A DNA stretch of 64,000 nucleotides from NCEH01 sp043195125 (GTDB lineage: Bacteria > Pseudomonadota > Alphaproteobacteria > Rhizobiales > Xanthobacteraceae). The translations under genes and the position numbers were made by a program. A model generated the notes under the pieces. That model did no database searches and had not been told where the DNA came from. It was given only the letters and a program-made list of their open reading frames with translations. Below, piece by piece: positions 45,813 to 54,918 of this stretch (its first letter is position 1; every line of letters starts with the position of its first letter). The DNA lies in NCBI RefSeq assembly GCF_043195125.1, contig NZ_JBAFWR010000005.1; one strand, written 5' to 3'.

Positions 45813-47207
45813 TCAGACGATCGCGCCTTGCCGCGTCAGGCTCTCGCGCAGCGCGTCCACGTCTACATGGCGCGGCTGGGTGTTGCCCTTCACGCACATC
45901 GCCGCCGCAGTGCCCGCCGCCTGTCCCATCGCCTGGATATGGGCCTGGTTGCGGGCAGAGCCATTGGCGAAGCGCTCGGAGGACAGGCAGCGGCCGGCCA
46001 CCAGCACCCCATCGAGCGCAATGGGAACAAGGCAGCCGTAGGGAATGCCATAGGATTCCCCGCCCTCCACATGCTTGTGCTCGATGATGCCCGAGGCCTG
46101 ATGGACATCCAGGCAATAGGCGCCGCGCGCAATGTCGCGCTCGCTCTTCGTGCCGGCCACACACCAATCGTCGGTCAGGGTCTCCACGCCGACAATGCGG
46201 CGGCTTTCCCGCACACCGAGTGCGGAGGCGGAATCGAGCACGAACGAATTCTCGAAGCCCGGCACATATTTCTTGTAGAAATCAGCGACTTTGTAGATCT
46301 GCTCGCGTCCTTCGATGGCGGCCTTGGTCAAATCGTCGCCGTCCACCGGGTTGAGGCCAAGCATGGATGTCGAATTCAGCGTCACGACGCCCGGGATGGG
46401 GGTGATGCTGAAGACGACGCGTTGGCGGTTCGGGTGGAACTCGCCCTTCTTCTGCGCTTCCTTCACCGCGGTGTAATGGCCGGTAACGAGGGGAAAATCC
46501 TTCCACTCCTTGAGTTCCGCAGCCTTCTCGGCCTTGGTCTTGCCGATATAGGGATCTTCCGCGAGCATGAATTCCTGCGGATTTTCCTTCACATATTCAA
46601 AGTGCTTCTGCAGATCCACATTGCCGAGGCGCGAGAACAGGCTGATGGACATGGTGCGGCCCTCGCTGTCGCCTTGCAACACCGCGCCGCCGGCCTTCGC
46701 CACCACGTCTGCATCGCCGCTGCAATCGATGACGATCTTGGCGCCATATTCGATTTCGCCGCTCTTGTTGACCGCACGCACGCCGGCGACGCGTTCGCCC
46801 TCCATCAAGGGGCCCATGGTGTAGGTATTGAGTGCGAGGGTGACGCCCGCCTCCAGGCACATTTTCTGAGCCACCAGCTTCAGCGCCTCGCCGTCGATGG
46901 GCGTCACCGAATAGGCGTTGCCATAGGCGTTGGGCAGATGGCCGTCGTGCTCCTTGAAAGCACCACCCACCGCGATGCAGCCGTCGACCACTTCCTGGGC
47001 GATGCCGTCGCAGATTTTCTCACCCTTCATATTATGGAAGGTCAGGAAATTGCCCAGCAGCCCGGCCGTCACATTGCCCCCGAGAAAGGTATAGCGGTCG
47101 ATCAGCAAGGTGTTCGCCTCGTTGCGCGCTGCCGCGATGGCGGCGCAAACGCCGGCCATGCCGGCACCCACAACCACCACATCGAAATCCTGGCGTATCG
47201 TCGTCAT
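45813..47207 (-). CDS. FAD-dependent oxidoreductase (FAD_oxidored family)
   Basis: 464 residues. The FAD Rossmann motif VVVVGAGMAGVCAAIAAARN is at the N-terminus, with NTLLIDRYTFLGGNVTAG; VIDCSGDADVVAKAGG lies mid-protein and GVLVAGRCLSSERFANGSAR near the end. This family is often found beside sugar or polyol ABC importers and is presumed to oxidise the imported compound. The gene sits inside the transporter operon, between permease and ATPase genes, so the flavoenzyme is made together with the importer. Cytoplasmic, no signal. Confidence 0.88.
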   Translation of the reverse strand: MTTIRQDFDVVVVGAGMAGVCAAIAAARNEANTLLIDRYTFLGGNVTAGLLGNFLTFHNMKGEKICDGIAQEVVDGCIAVGGAFKEHDGHLPNAYGNAYSVTPIDGEALKLVAQKMCLEAGVTLALNTYTMGPLMEGERVAGVRAVNKSGEIEYGAKIVIDCSGDADVVAKAGGAVLQGDSEGRTMSISLFSRLGNVDLQKHFEYVKENPQEFMLAEDPYIGKTKAEKAAELKEWKDFPLVTGHYTAVKEAQKKGEFHPNRQRVVFSITPIPGVVTLNSTSMLGLNPVDGDDLTKAAIEGREQIYKVADFYKKYVPGFENSFVLDSASALGVRESRRIVGVETLTDDWCVAGTKSERDIARGAYCLDVHQASGIIEHKHVEGGESYGIPYGCLVPIALDGVLVAGRCLSSERFANGSARNQAHIQAMGQAAGTAAAMCVKGNTQPRHVDVDALRESLTRQGAIV

Positions 47208-47253
47208 GATGACGCTCCTCCTGTTTTGAAAATCTGTCCTGGATGGAAAGAAC

Positions 47254-48096
47254 TCAGCCCTTCACCGATCCCGAGGTGAGCCCCTCAATCAGGTATCTCT
47301 GGGCTAGGATGAGGACGGCCACGATGGGCACGAGCTGGATCGTCGCGGCGGCGAACAGCACGCCCCAATCGACCCCGGTGGCCGATCCCATAATCTCGCT
47401 CAGCACCACCGGCGCCGTCTTCGCCGCAGTGGTGGTGAAGATGAAGGCGAAGAGATATTCGTTCCACGCGAAGATGAACACGAAGACACCCGCGGCGATC
47501 ATGCCTGGAATACCCAGCGGCATGGAGATGTGTCGCAAGATCCCCGCGAACGAAGCACCATCCACCGCACCCGCCTCCTCCAGTTCACGCGGGATCTGGT
47601 CGAAGGAAGCCTTCATGATCCAGGAGCCGAGACTGATGAAGAAGGTCGCGTACAGCAGGATCAGGATGAGATGCGTGTCGTTGAGCCCCACATAGTTCAC
47701 CAGCGGAAACAGCGGCAAAGTAATCACGATGGGTGGCAGCAATCGCAGCACGATCATCGAAAAGGCGGACAGCGTCAGGAAGCGGCTCGAGAAACGCGAG
47801 AACACCCAGCCCGCGAGCGCCGACGCCACGACCGTCAGCAGCGTCGCGCCCAGCGTGACGATGAGGCTGTTGATCAACCCGTCGAAGAAGACCGGCCAGT
47901 CGTTCCAGAGACGCACGTAATTTTCCAGCGTCGGCTGGAAGATGAGGCGAGGAGGAACCTCGAATATGTCTCGCGCCGGCTTGAACGAGGAGGCGACCAC
48001 GAGATAGAGCGGAAAGATCGACCAGGCCAGGAACCCGCCAAGCGCCACCCAGCGCCCGGCGGTGCCGAGAGACTTGAGCAGCCGTTTAGCGCGCAT
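47254..48096 (-). CDS. Carbohydrate ABC transporter permease (MalG type)
   Basis: 280 residues, six membrane spans. The EAA loop, PRELEEAGAVDGASFAGILR, contacts the ATPase. Its ATG overlaps the stop of the upstream permease gene by 11 bases. N-terminus LKSLGTAGRWVALGGFLAWS and C-terminus QRYLIEGLTSGSVKG are standard for the second CUT1 permease. Confidence 0.95.
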   Translation of the reverse strand: MRAKRLLKSLGTAGRWVALGGFLAWSIFPLYLVVASSFKPARDIFEVPPRLIFQPTLENYVRLWNDWPVFFDGLINSLIVTLGATLLTVVASALAGWVFSRFSSRFLTLSAFSMIVLRLLPPIVITLPLFPLVNYVGLNDTHLILILLYATFFISLGSWIMKASFDQIPRELEEAGAVDGASFAGILRHISMPLGIPGMIAAGVFVFIFAWNEYLFAFIFTTTAAKTAPVVLSEIMGSATGVDWGVLFAAATIQLVPIVAVLILAQRYLIEGLTSGSVKG

Positions 48097-48958
48097 CGAC
48101 GAACATCCTCTTGTACATGAGCCGCAGATACGGTGTCGCGATAAGAAGAGACAGGACGACCATGGCCCAGGCGGTCGCCGAGGCGAGGCCGAAATCGTCG
48201 TAGCTGAAGGCCGACTTGTAGAGATATACCGCGAGCACTTCGGTCTGCCGCGCAGGGCCACCACGGGTCAGCAGCCAGACTTCCACAAAGATGCGGAACG
48301 CGAAGATGTAGCGGAACAGCAGCGCGATGAGCACCGCGGGGAGCAACAGCGGGAAGGTCACATTTGTGAAGCGGCGCCAGGCGTTGGCACCGTCCACCCG
48401 CGCCGCCTCGTACAATTCCCCCGGCAAGCTCAGTCGCGCGGTATAGACGATCAGGAAGGTGAACGGAACGTGGTGCCAAACGCTAAGCAGGATCACCAGA
48501 GCGAGCGCCTGGTTGGGCTGCGTGGTCCAGGCGATTTCCGGCAGGCCGAGGCTGGTGAGCGCCCGCGACGCCATGCCGACGCCGGGGTCGAACATGAACT
48601 TCACCATCAGCACGCCCACCACCTCGCTCACCGCGTAAGGCAGTAAAAGCAACGTTATGATCGTGCGCCGGAAATGGCGCGTGGACATGAGCAGAACGGT
48701 GAGGCCGAGCGCCAGCGCCAGCTCGATATAAACCACGGCATTGACGACGATGAATGTGTTCCAGGATGCCCGCCAGAAATACGGGTCACTCAACAGCGTC
48801 ACGTAATTCGCAAGGCCCACGAAGCTCGGCGCGGTGCCGTAGCTGGACGCCGAGAAGCTCAACACAAGGACATAGATCGCCGGAATAACGATGAAGACGC
48901 CCGTGAGCACATTGGCCGGCGATGTCAGAAGAAAAGGAATGGCACTGAGCCGGCGCAT
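48086..48958 (-). CDS. Carbohydrate ABC transporter permease (MalF/UgpA type)
   Basis: 290 residues, six spans. The EAA loop PGELYEAARVDGANAWRRFT is followed by NVTFPLLLPA. LANYVTLLSDPYFWRASWNT marks the periplasmic loop of the first CUT1 permease. It lies about 150 bp after the solute-binding protein gene, with a perfect hairpin between. Confidence 0.95.
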   Translation of the reverse strand: MRRLSAIPFLLTSPANVLTGVFIVIPAIYVLVLSFSASSYGTAPSFVGLANYVTLLSDPYFWRASWNTFIVVNAVVYIELALALGLTVLLMSTRHFRRTIITLLLLPYAVSEVVGVLMVKFMFDPGVGMASRALTSLGLPEIAWTTQPNQALALVILLSVWHHVPFTFLIVYTARLSLPGELYEAARVDGANAWRRFTNVTFPLLLPAVLIALLFRYIFAFRIFVEVWLLTRGGPARQTEVLAVYLYKSAFSYDDFGLASATAWAMVVLSLLIATPYLRLMYKRMFVDAR

Positions 48959-49079
48959 GCGAGCCTCTCACGAACTTTGAACGATCCCCCCGTACATTTC
49001 GCGCACAGAGGTCGAAACTGAAGGCGTGGAGATCCGCGCGGCTTCGGCTTTACCGACCGCAGGTCATCCCCTCGCACCG

Positions 49080-49103
49080 CCCTTTCCTCGATCAAGGAAA
49101 GGG
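49080..49103. terminator. Hairpin after the solute-binding protein gene
   Basis: CCCTTTCCT and AGGAAAGGG pair perfectly around CGATCA, eight bases past the binding-protein stop in the direction of transcription. Intra-operon hairpins here usually stabilise the binding-protein mRNA or cause partial termination so that more binding protein than permease is made. Confidence 0.6.
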
Positions 49104-49111
49104 AGGGCCGC

Positions 49112-50392
49112 TCATTTGGGCAGAAGCGGCTGAATGCGTCGCTTGAGCTGGTCAGCGGCAGCCTGGGGCTCGACCAGCCCGAGCATCACCGCCTCGAATG
49201 TCTCTTTCCAGATGTCGGCAGCCTTCGTCGCATTGTCGAAGGTCGGAATGGGCAAGGATCCCGAGAGGAATGCTTTGCGCTCGTCATCGGCATAAGGCAT
49301 GGCCTTGCGCACCCGGGGGTCGTCATATGTTGCGGCGCGGATCGGCCCGTTGCCGTTCAATGCTTCACGAATGGTACTGTCCGGAGACGAAAGCTGTTTG
49401 ATGAAGCTCCAGGACAGTTCCTTGTTCTTGCTATTCTTCGGAATACCCATGGCCCAGAATTCATACTGGCCCGGAGCCGTTGCGAGACCGCTGTCCTTGG
49501 CCGGCGGCACCGCAATGGTGGTGATGCGGCCGGGATATTTGGACATGCTGGGATTGTTCATCTGGGCATTGCGTGCGGTGGGATAAATCACCATCGCTGC
49601 CCGGCCCTGCAGCATCCATTCCAGCGGCGTGTTCTGGTCGAAGGTGGGGGTCGCCTCCGGCAGCACCCCATCCTTGAACAAAGTGCGAATGGTGGCGAAA
49701 TAGGCCGCGAGCTTCGCGGTATCGCCGAACTTCAGGTCCGGCGTGATGAATTCGCCGCCCATGGCCCGCAACAAGGTGAGCTGGTGCGAATAGGCGCCGA
49801 GCACGAGGCCATAGACCTTCGTGCCGTCCGGCCGCGTGAAGGTGAGCTTGCGCGCGTCGTCCAGCACCTCTTCGATGGTTCTCGGCGGGCCGGAGACGCC
49901 GCGCTCCTCGAAGAGGGCTTCGTTATAGTTCAGCCCCTGGGTCGCCTGCCGATAGGGGATCGCATAAATCTTTCCGTCGAAGGTCAGCGCCGCGACCGGA
50001 CCCTTGACCACATCGTCCCAATTCTCGATCGGATCCTTGGCGAGATAATCGTTCAATGGCTCGAATAGCTTGGTGATCTGGGGCGTGGCCTGGGTGTTCA
50101 GAATGAAGCCCACGTTGACCGAAGTCGTGCCGAGGCTCAGCTCGCGAAACAGCCGCTCGCGCAGCGGGTCGGTGCCGAGGGTGATCCAATCGACGCCGGC
50201 GTCCTTCGCCGTCTTCCATTGCGCGGTGACATCGCCGCCGGGCCCGACGGTGGCGGAATCCTGATGCACCTTGTGGCCCATGACCACGAGGGTATCCTTG
50301 GCGAAAGCGGGAGCATGAAGTCCCGTTGCCAGCAGAGCGCAGACCGCGCCGGCACGAAGGCCGCGCGCCGCGTAGAACGCAGCAGACGCCAC
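49112..50392 (-). CDS. Extracellular solute-binding protein of the CUT1 importer
   Basis: 426 residues, periplasmic. The GTG at 50392 is preceded by GGGAGGAA and opens a signal peptide (AGAVCALLATGLHAPAFA, then KDTLVV). Typical family-1 features: GLNYNEALFEERGVSGPP, VYGLVLGAYSHQ, MLQGRAAMVIYPTARNAQ. First gene of the operon. The ligand is probably a sugar or polyol; it cannot be named from sequence. Confidence 0.93.
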   Translation of the reverse strand: MASAAFYAARGLRAGAVCALLATGLHAPAFAKDTLVVMGHKVHQDSATVGPGGDVTAQWKTAKDAGVDWITLGTDPLRERLFRELSLGTTSVNVGFILNTQATPQITKLFEPLNDYLAKDPIENWDDVVKGPVAALTFDGKIYAIPYRQATQGLNYNEALFEERGVSGPPRTIEEVLDDARKLTFTRPDGTKVYGLVLGAYSHQLTLLRAMGGEFITPDLKFGDTAKLAAYFATIRTLFKDGVLPEATPTFDQNTPLEWMLQGRAAMVIYPTARNAQMNNPSMSKYPGRITTIAVPPAKDSGLATAPGQYEFWAMGIPKNSKNKELSWSFIKQLSSPDSTIREALNGNGPIRAATYDDPRVRKAMPYADDERKAFLSGSLPIPTFDNATKAADIWKETFEAVMLGLVEPQAAADQLKRRIQPLLPK

Positions 50393-50462
50393 CGTTTCCT
50401 CCCAGTTTATTGGCCGGGCGTTTGATTGGCGTTTCGCCCGTGCCCCGCAATCATATCGCTGT

Positions 50463-50477
50463 TTTGAAATTTTCAAA
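50463..50477. promoter_or_regulatory. Palindrome TTTGAAA-T-TTTCAAA, probable RpiR operator
   Basis: A perfect 15-bp palindrome in the 300-bp gap between the importer operon and the divergent RpiR gene, about 70 bp upstream of the binding-protein start. The rest of the gap is AT-rich and must hold both promoters; no other element stands out. Confidence 0.45.
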
Positions 50478-50694
50478 CATTTTTTTGAGCGATCTCCAAA
50501 ACGGATCAAAGGCACATGTCTTCGTTTAAAACTCTTGTGAACGTGCCATTTTATCGTCGCCCTCGCCGCGCTTGCGTTTTTCAGAATGCCTTTGCGTCAT
50601 CCACTTTCTGCGCATCTCGCAAAAATATGTAGTTCAGCTACAATTTGGAGAACACGGCCCCGGCGTGTATCAGTTGCGGTCGCAGGAGGGTGGG

Positions 50695-51561
50695 ATGACG
50701 GCACGGGTGAATTTGCTTCGGCGTATCGACGAGGTGCGCCCGCAATTGCGCAAATCGGAAAAGAAGGTCGCGGATCTCATTCTCGCGGCGCCGAGCCCGG
50801 TCATCCACATGAGCATCGCCTCCCTCTCCGCCGAGGTGGACGTGAGCGAGCCGACGATCCTGCGCTTCTGCCGCGCCATCGGCTGCGATGGGTTTCCGGA
50901 TTTCAAGCTGAAGCTGGCGCAAAGCCTGGTCTCTGGCACACCCTATGTGCATGCCGACATCGAGGCCGGCGACGACATGCTCGGCATCACCTCAAAGGTA
51001 TTTAACGCGGCGATCAACACGCTTGGCTCGGTGCGCGAGCGCATCAATTTCGCGGCGATGGAAGAGGCGGTTGCGTTGCTCAATTCCGCGAACCGCATCG
51101 ACGTGTTCGCGCTCGGCCTGACCAGCGCGGTGGGCCTCGATGCGCAGCAGAAATTCCTGCGCTTCGATATCCCCGTGGTGCTCCATATGGACTCGTCGCT
51201 GCAAACTATGGCTGCGGCGACCCTGAAGAGCGGGGATGTCGCGCTGATGTTCTCCTATCACGGCCAGCAGAAGGAATTGCTGCGCACGGCCGAGGTGGCA
51301 AAAGCGAGCGGCGCGAGCATCGTATGCGTCACCCGCACCGGTTCGCGGCTTGCACGCATCGCCCATGTGGTGGTGAATATCGACACCGAGGAAGACACCT
51401 TCATCTACGCGCCTATGACGACGCGCATCGCCCACATGGCCATCGTGGACGCCCTTGCCACGGGCGTCGCCCTGCAGCGCGGGCCCGCGGCGGTGGAGCG
51501 CTTCAAGAAGATCAAGGCGACGCTGCGCCACGAGCAATGGCCGGAGGAAGCAACGGATTAG
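50695..51561 (+). CDS. MurR/RpiR-family transcriptional regulator
   Basis: 288 residues. The N-terminal HTH_6 domain reads LRKSEKKVADLILAAPSPVI, SIASLSAEVDVSEPTILRFC, RAIGCDGFPDFKLKLAQSL; a C-terminal SIS sugar-phosphate domain follows (DVFALGLTSAVGLDAQQKFL, DVALMFSYHGQQKELLRTAE). GGAGGGTGGG precedes the ATG at 50695. It is divergent from the ABC importer, whose substrate (or its phosphate) is its likely signal. Confidence 0.93.
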   Translation: MTARVNLLRRIDEVRPQLRKSEKKVADLILAAPSPVIHMSIASLSAEVDVSEPTILRFCRAIGCDGFPDFKLKLAQSLVSGTPYVHADIEAGDDMLGITSKVFNAAINTLGSVRERINFAAMEEAVALLNSANRIDVFALGLTSAVGLDAQQKFLRFDIPVVLHMDSSLQTMAAATLKSGDVALMFSYHGQQKELLRTAEVAKASGASIVCVTRTGSRLARIAHVVVNIDTEEDTFIYAPMTTRIAHMAIVDALATGVALQRGPAAVERFKKIKATLRHEQWPEEATD

Positions 51562-51651
51562 TGCTATGGCCACAGCCCCCCCGCGGCCGGCTGGATAGCC
51601 TCTTCGGGATGATCTGCTCCGGGGTCCGGCGGCAGGTATCGGTCCAAAATG

Positions 51652-51678
51652 ATGCGGGGAGGAGCGCTCTCCCCGCAT
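51652..51678. terminator. Bidirectional terminator between RpiR and HerA-like genes
   Basis: ATGCGGGGAG and CTCCCCGCAT pair perfectly (10 bp) around GAGCGCT, between two converging genes. There is no long T run on either side, but position and strength suit a shared terminator. Confidence 0.6.
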
Positions 51679-51684
51679 CGTTGC

Positions 51685-54600
51685 TCATGCCCCTTGCAGC
51701 TTTCGATGGATGGCGCGCGCACGTTCGACGACCTCATCTGCGGTCGGCGGATTCTGCGGATGCCAGCTCAGGCTGAGGGGCGTGTGAATTTTCATCGGGC
51801 GGCCGATGCCGTCGGTGGAGAAATAGAATTCGCCACGCGTCAGCCGGGCGATATCGTCCGCCGCGCCGCCCTTTGCCGCCATCAGGTCCCGCGTCGCCTC
51901 GATGGTGGCGGGCGCGCTCATGCGCCCATACACATGGGTGGTGCAGTTGGAAATGATGGCGTTGTCGATCCCCCGTGGAAGCTGGGTCGCGAACACCATG
52001 CCCAGCCCGTATTTGCGGGCCTGGGCGGCAAGCGATTTCGTGCTGGCCTTGCACGCGGTGTTCAGCTGCGACGGCGCGAAATTCTGCGCTTCGTCAAGCA
52101 CATATAGCCGGCTTGTCGGACTTGGGTTCTGCTTGACCCAGGTGAACAGCGCCATCTGGAGTTGGTTCACGAAGGTCTGGCGCGACTCGTCGCTGGCAAG
52201 CCCGGAAAGATTGATCACCGAGATCCGCGTCTTGTCGGGTGTGCTGGCTTGAAACAGCAGGCTGGGATCAAGCTTGGGGCCCTCGGCGCGCAGCAATGGG
52301 TTGGTGGCGATGACCGCCTGAAGCTGATCGGCAATTTCCGCCGCCAGGTCTGCAGCGTGCCCGATCCTGCTGAGATGGTCGGGCAAGTCGGCCAGAAGAG
52401 CGATTAGATCGTCGAGATCGCCTCCGCGTTTGGCGAAGGCGCGCAAGGCATCCGCAAGGACGCCTTCCTTTAGCTGCGCCCTGCGGCCGCCGCCGCCGAG
52501 AAACGGCGCGAGGGTCGCCCGCGCCATTTCGACCGCCTGAGCGCGTTCATCCTTCTGAGCGTCACCGATGGCGGCAAAATCGGGAAGCAGATTGAGCGAG
52601 ATCGGGTTGCCGCCGCTCACCCCCGGCGTCCAGATCACGACCTCCGCCCGCTGGTGATACCGTGCGGCTTTCTCATCGTCCTCGCCGGTGAAGCCATCCG
52701 GCCGCAGAGGCCACCGGTCGCCCAGCCGGGCCAAGTCGTTGTTGATATCCAGCACGATGGAGGGGATACCCAGCAGCGCCGCTTCCTCCACCATCCGCCG
52801 CAGCAGCACGGTCTTGCCGGAACCGGAACCGGCCAGGATCGCCACATGGCGGCTGAGCAGATCGGCAGCCAGCGACACCGGTTCGCCGAGAGCGCCCTGC
52901 CTGAATTTGCGGCCGATCGCGATTTCGCGCGGCGCCGATATGGGCGCCGCCGCATCGGCCTGACCGGACGTTTCCAGGGTGCCTTCGTGGGAGAGGGCGT
53001 TGGCCGCCGCTTTGGTTTCGACCTCGCCTCCAGCGCGTTGCAGGAATGGCGGGGGGCACAGGCCGACGGCTCTGAACACGGCGGTCTCGCACAGCGGCTT
53101 GCGCGCCTTCAACCACGCATCGAATTCCGGCAGCCGCCGCGCGGCAAGATCGGCGAGGGCGGCGAACGCGCGAAGATCCTCGTCGGTCGGGGCGATGAAA
53201 CGGCCACCAGCCTTCAGGAAATGCTCCACCTGCGCCCGTGATTTCGGACCAGCAGGGGCGTCGCCTTGGCGCAGAACGAACAAATGACGGAAATTCAACG
53301 CCCGGTCGATGCCAGACGCGGTCATGGCCGCCGCAAGGCGCGACTGGAAGGCGATGGCATTGGTGTGGCCGATCAAACGGAAACAGTAATGCTGCTCGCT
53401 GTCGCCCGATTCACGAAAAGTGAATGTGAGGCGGCCGTGCAGAGAAGGGCGCTTCTGGTCCGGATCCGGCTGGAACTCGACATCGATGTCGTCGGACAGA
53501 TCGAGATGCTGTTCGAACAGGCGAAGCGTCCGCTCGAACAATTTGCGCAAATCGTCCTCGCGCTCCAGCGACATGAGGCCGGCGACATTCGCCATTGCCA
53601 TCGCCCGCGCATAGATCGGGTCCAGGTCATTCGTCGCCGCCGGTGGGGGCGCGAGCACGCCAGATGGATCGAAGGTGAGACATTCGGTGACGCGCCCGTC
53701 TGCGACACACCGCAGCCGGTGGTCTTCACAGCGCTTCAGCAATTGCCGGGGCGAGTAACCGATGGCGGTTTCAAATGCCCGTTCCGCGAATGGCCAGGTC
53801 GGATACGGCGGGACGAAATCCGTGGCGGCATAAGCCGTCATCAACCGCGCCTCCACCACCGCACGGGCAAGCGCGCTGCTCGGCAACGGGTGCAGCAGGG
53901 TCGGGTCCTTATAGCGGGCGGTCACGGCCACGCTCGCGGTCCGCTCCAGCACCCGCCAGGTGGCCTCCAGACAGGAGATGACCGTGACCGCGCGCCGTTT
54001 CGTCTCGTGCAGATCCATCAGCCCGTGAGCGAGCGCCTCGACGATGGAGCGGGCCTCCGATTGCTCCTCCGCCCCGCCGTCGGCGACAGCGATGGCGCGC
54101 ATGTTGGCGGCGGAAACGATGGCGTCGATCTGGTCCACGGCGATCAATGTGGGCGCGACAAGGCTCATCAGCCAGGAAAGGCCACGTACCACATCGATGG
54201 GTCGGTTCTCTCCCTTGAAGCCGAGCTGCCGCACGTCCTGCGGATCCAGCGTCATGCCCTGGAGCCACGCATGGGCGATGCTCTGCTGATCAAAATCGGA
54301 CGAATTCAGCAGGATCAGCGCCGTCACCACGTCCCTGTGCAGCCTGGTTTCGTTGTTGTGGTGCCGCGACAGCCCGCGCAGATAGCAATTCGCCACGTCG
54401 CGGATCAGCGCGTTCGGATCGCTCGTCTCGCGTTGCGCGAGCGCCTCCACCTCCCCGTCGATGCCAAGCAGTTCCGCGATCTTCAGGACTAGATGCTCGT
54501 ATTGGGTGAGCCCGTCGGGGCGGCGGACCTGAAGGGAGTTCAGGAACCCCAGGGACACCGAGGACCAGAAATCCTTCACGCCCACCAGGTCCAGCAGGAC

Positions 54601-54918
54601 GAACCACCCGCCCTGCTCCCAGATCCTGCGGCGCAACTGGCCGATGAGATGCGTTTTTCCATAGCCCGCCGGGCCCATGATGACGCGCCCCAGCGGCTCG
54701 TCCGGATTTTCCGGATCGCGCGTCTTTTGAGCGAAGTAGCCGACGATGTCGTCGAGGCAGTCTTTGTGCAGCACCGCCACATGATGCTGAGGGTCGCGCC
54801 ACACGCTCTTGAGGTGCCGCGTCCAGTCGAAATCGACGGTGCGAAAAACATCGAGTTCCCGCGTTGAAGGCGAGACTCTTGCGGCCGCTGCGGCGGCAAG
54901 TTCCACGGTATCGCTCAT
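51685..54918 (-). CDS. Double ATPase: AAA-like domain fused to HerA/DUF87-like domain
   Basis: 1077 residues. N-terminal ATPase (about 20-430): Walker A GPAGYGKTHL (82-91) and Walker B-like TLIAVDQIDAI (about 257-267), Orc/Cdc6- or STAND-like. The middle (about 470-620), with FRHLFVLRQGDAPAGPKSRA and PTDEDLRAFAALADL, is not recognised. The C-terminal ATPase (about 665-1077) is HerA/FtsK-like: REIAIGRKF, AILAGSGSGKTVLLRRMVEE (Walker A 697-703), LYVLDEAQNFAP (Walker B), MVFATQLPRGIDNAI and NCTTHVYGRM. HerA ATPases form hexameric DNA pumps that work with nucleases. The ATG at 54918 overlaps the preceding stop (ATGA); an upstream start at 54930 is possible. Third gene of a coupled trio. Confidence 0.88.
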   Translation of the reverse strand: MSDTVELAAAAAARVSPSTRELDVFRTVDFDWTRHLKSVWRDPQHHVAVLHKDCLDDIVGYFAQKTRDPENPDEPLGRVIMGPAGYGKTHLIGQLRRRIWEQGGWFVLLDLVGVKDFWSSVSLGFLNSLQVRRPDGLTQYEHLVLKIAELLGIDGEVEALAQRETSDPNALIRDVANCYLRGLSRHHNNETRLHRDVVTALILLNSSDFDQQSIAHAWLQGMTLDPQDVRQLGFKGENRPIDVVRGLSWLMSLVAPTLIAVDQIDAIVSAANMRAIAVADGGAEEQSEARSIVEALAHGLMDLHETKRRAVTVISCLEATWRVLERTASVAVTARYKDPTLLHPLPSSALARAVVEARLMTAYAATDFVPPYPTWPFAERAFETAIGYSPRQLLKRCEDHRLRCVADGRVTECLTFDPSGVLAPPPAATNDLDPIYARAMAMANVAGLMSLEREDDLRKLFERTLRLFEQHLDLSDDIDVEFQPDPDQKRPSLHGRLTFTFRESGDSEQHYCFRLIGHTNAIAFQSRLAAAMTASGIDRALNFRHLFVLRQGDAPAGPKSRAQVEHFLKAGGRFIAPTDEDLRAFAALADLAARRLPEFDAWLKARKPLCETAVFRAVGLCPPPFLQRAGGEVETKAAANALSHEGTLETSGQADAAAPISAPREIAIGRKFRQGALGEPVSLAADLLSRHVAILAGSGSGKTVLLRRMVEEAALLGIPSIVLDINNDLARLGDRWPLRPDGFTGEDDEKAARYHQRAEVVIWTPGVSGGNPISLNLLPDFAAIGDAQKDERAQAVEMARATLAPFLGGGGRRAQLKEGVLADALRAFAKRGGDLDDLIALLADLPDHLSRIGHAADLAAEIADQLQAVIATNPLLRAEGPKLDPSLLFQASTPDKTRISVINLSGLASDESRQTFVNQLQMALFTWVKQNPSPTSRLYVLDEAQNFAPSQLNTACKASTKSLAAQARKYGLGMVFATQLPRGIDNAIISNCTTHVYGRMSAPATIEATRDLMAAKGGAADDIARLTRGEFYFSTDGIGRPMKIHTPLSLSWHPQNPPTADEVVERARAIHRKLQGA

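Noticed and set aside
45828..47279. A 483-codon open frame on the plus strand
   Set aside because: Exactly opposite the FAD oxidoreductase, whose FAD motifs are convincing.
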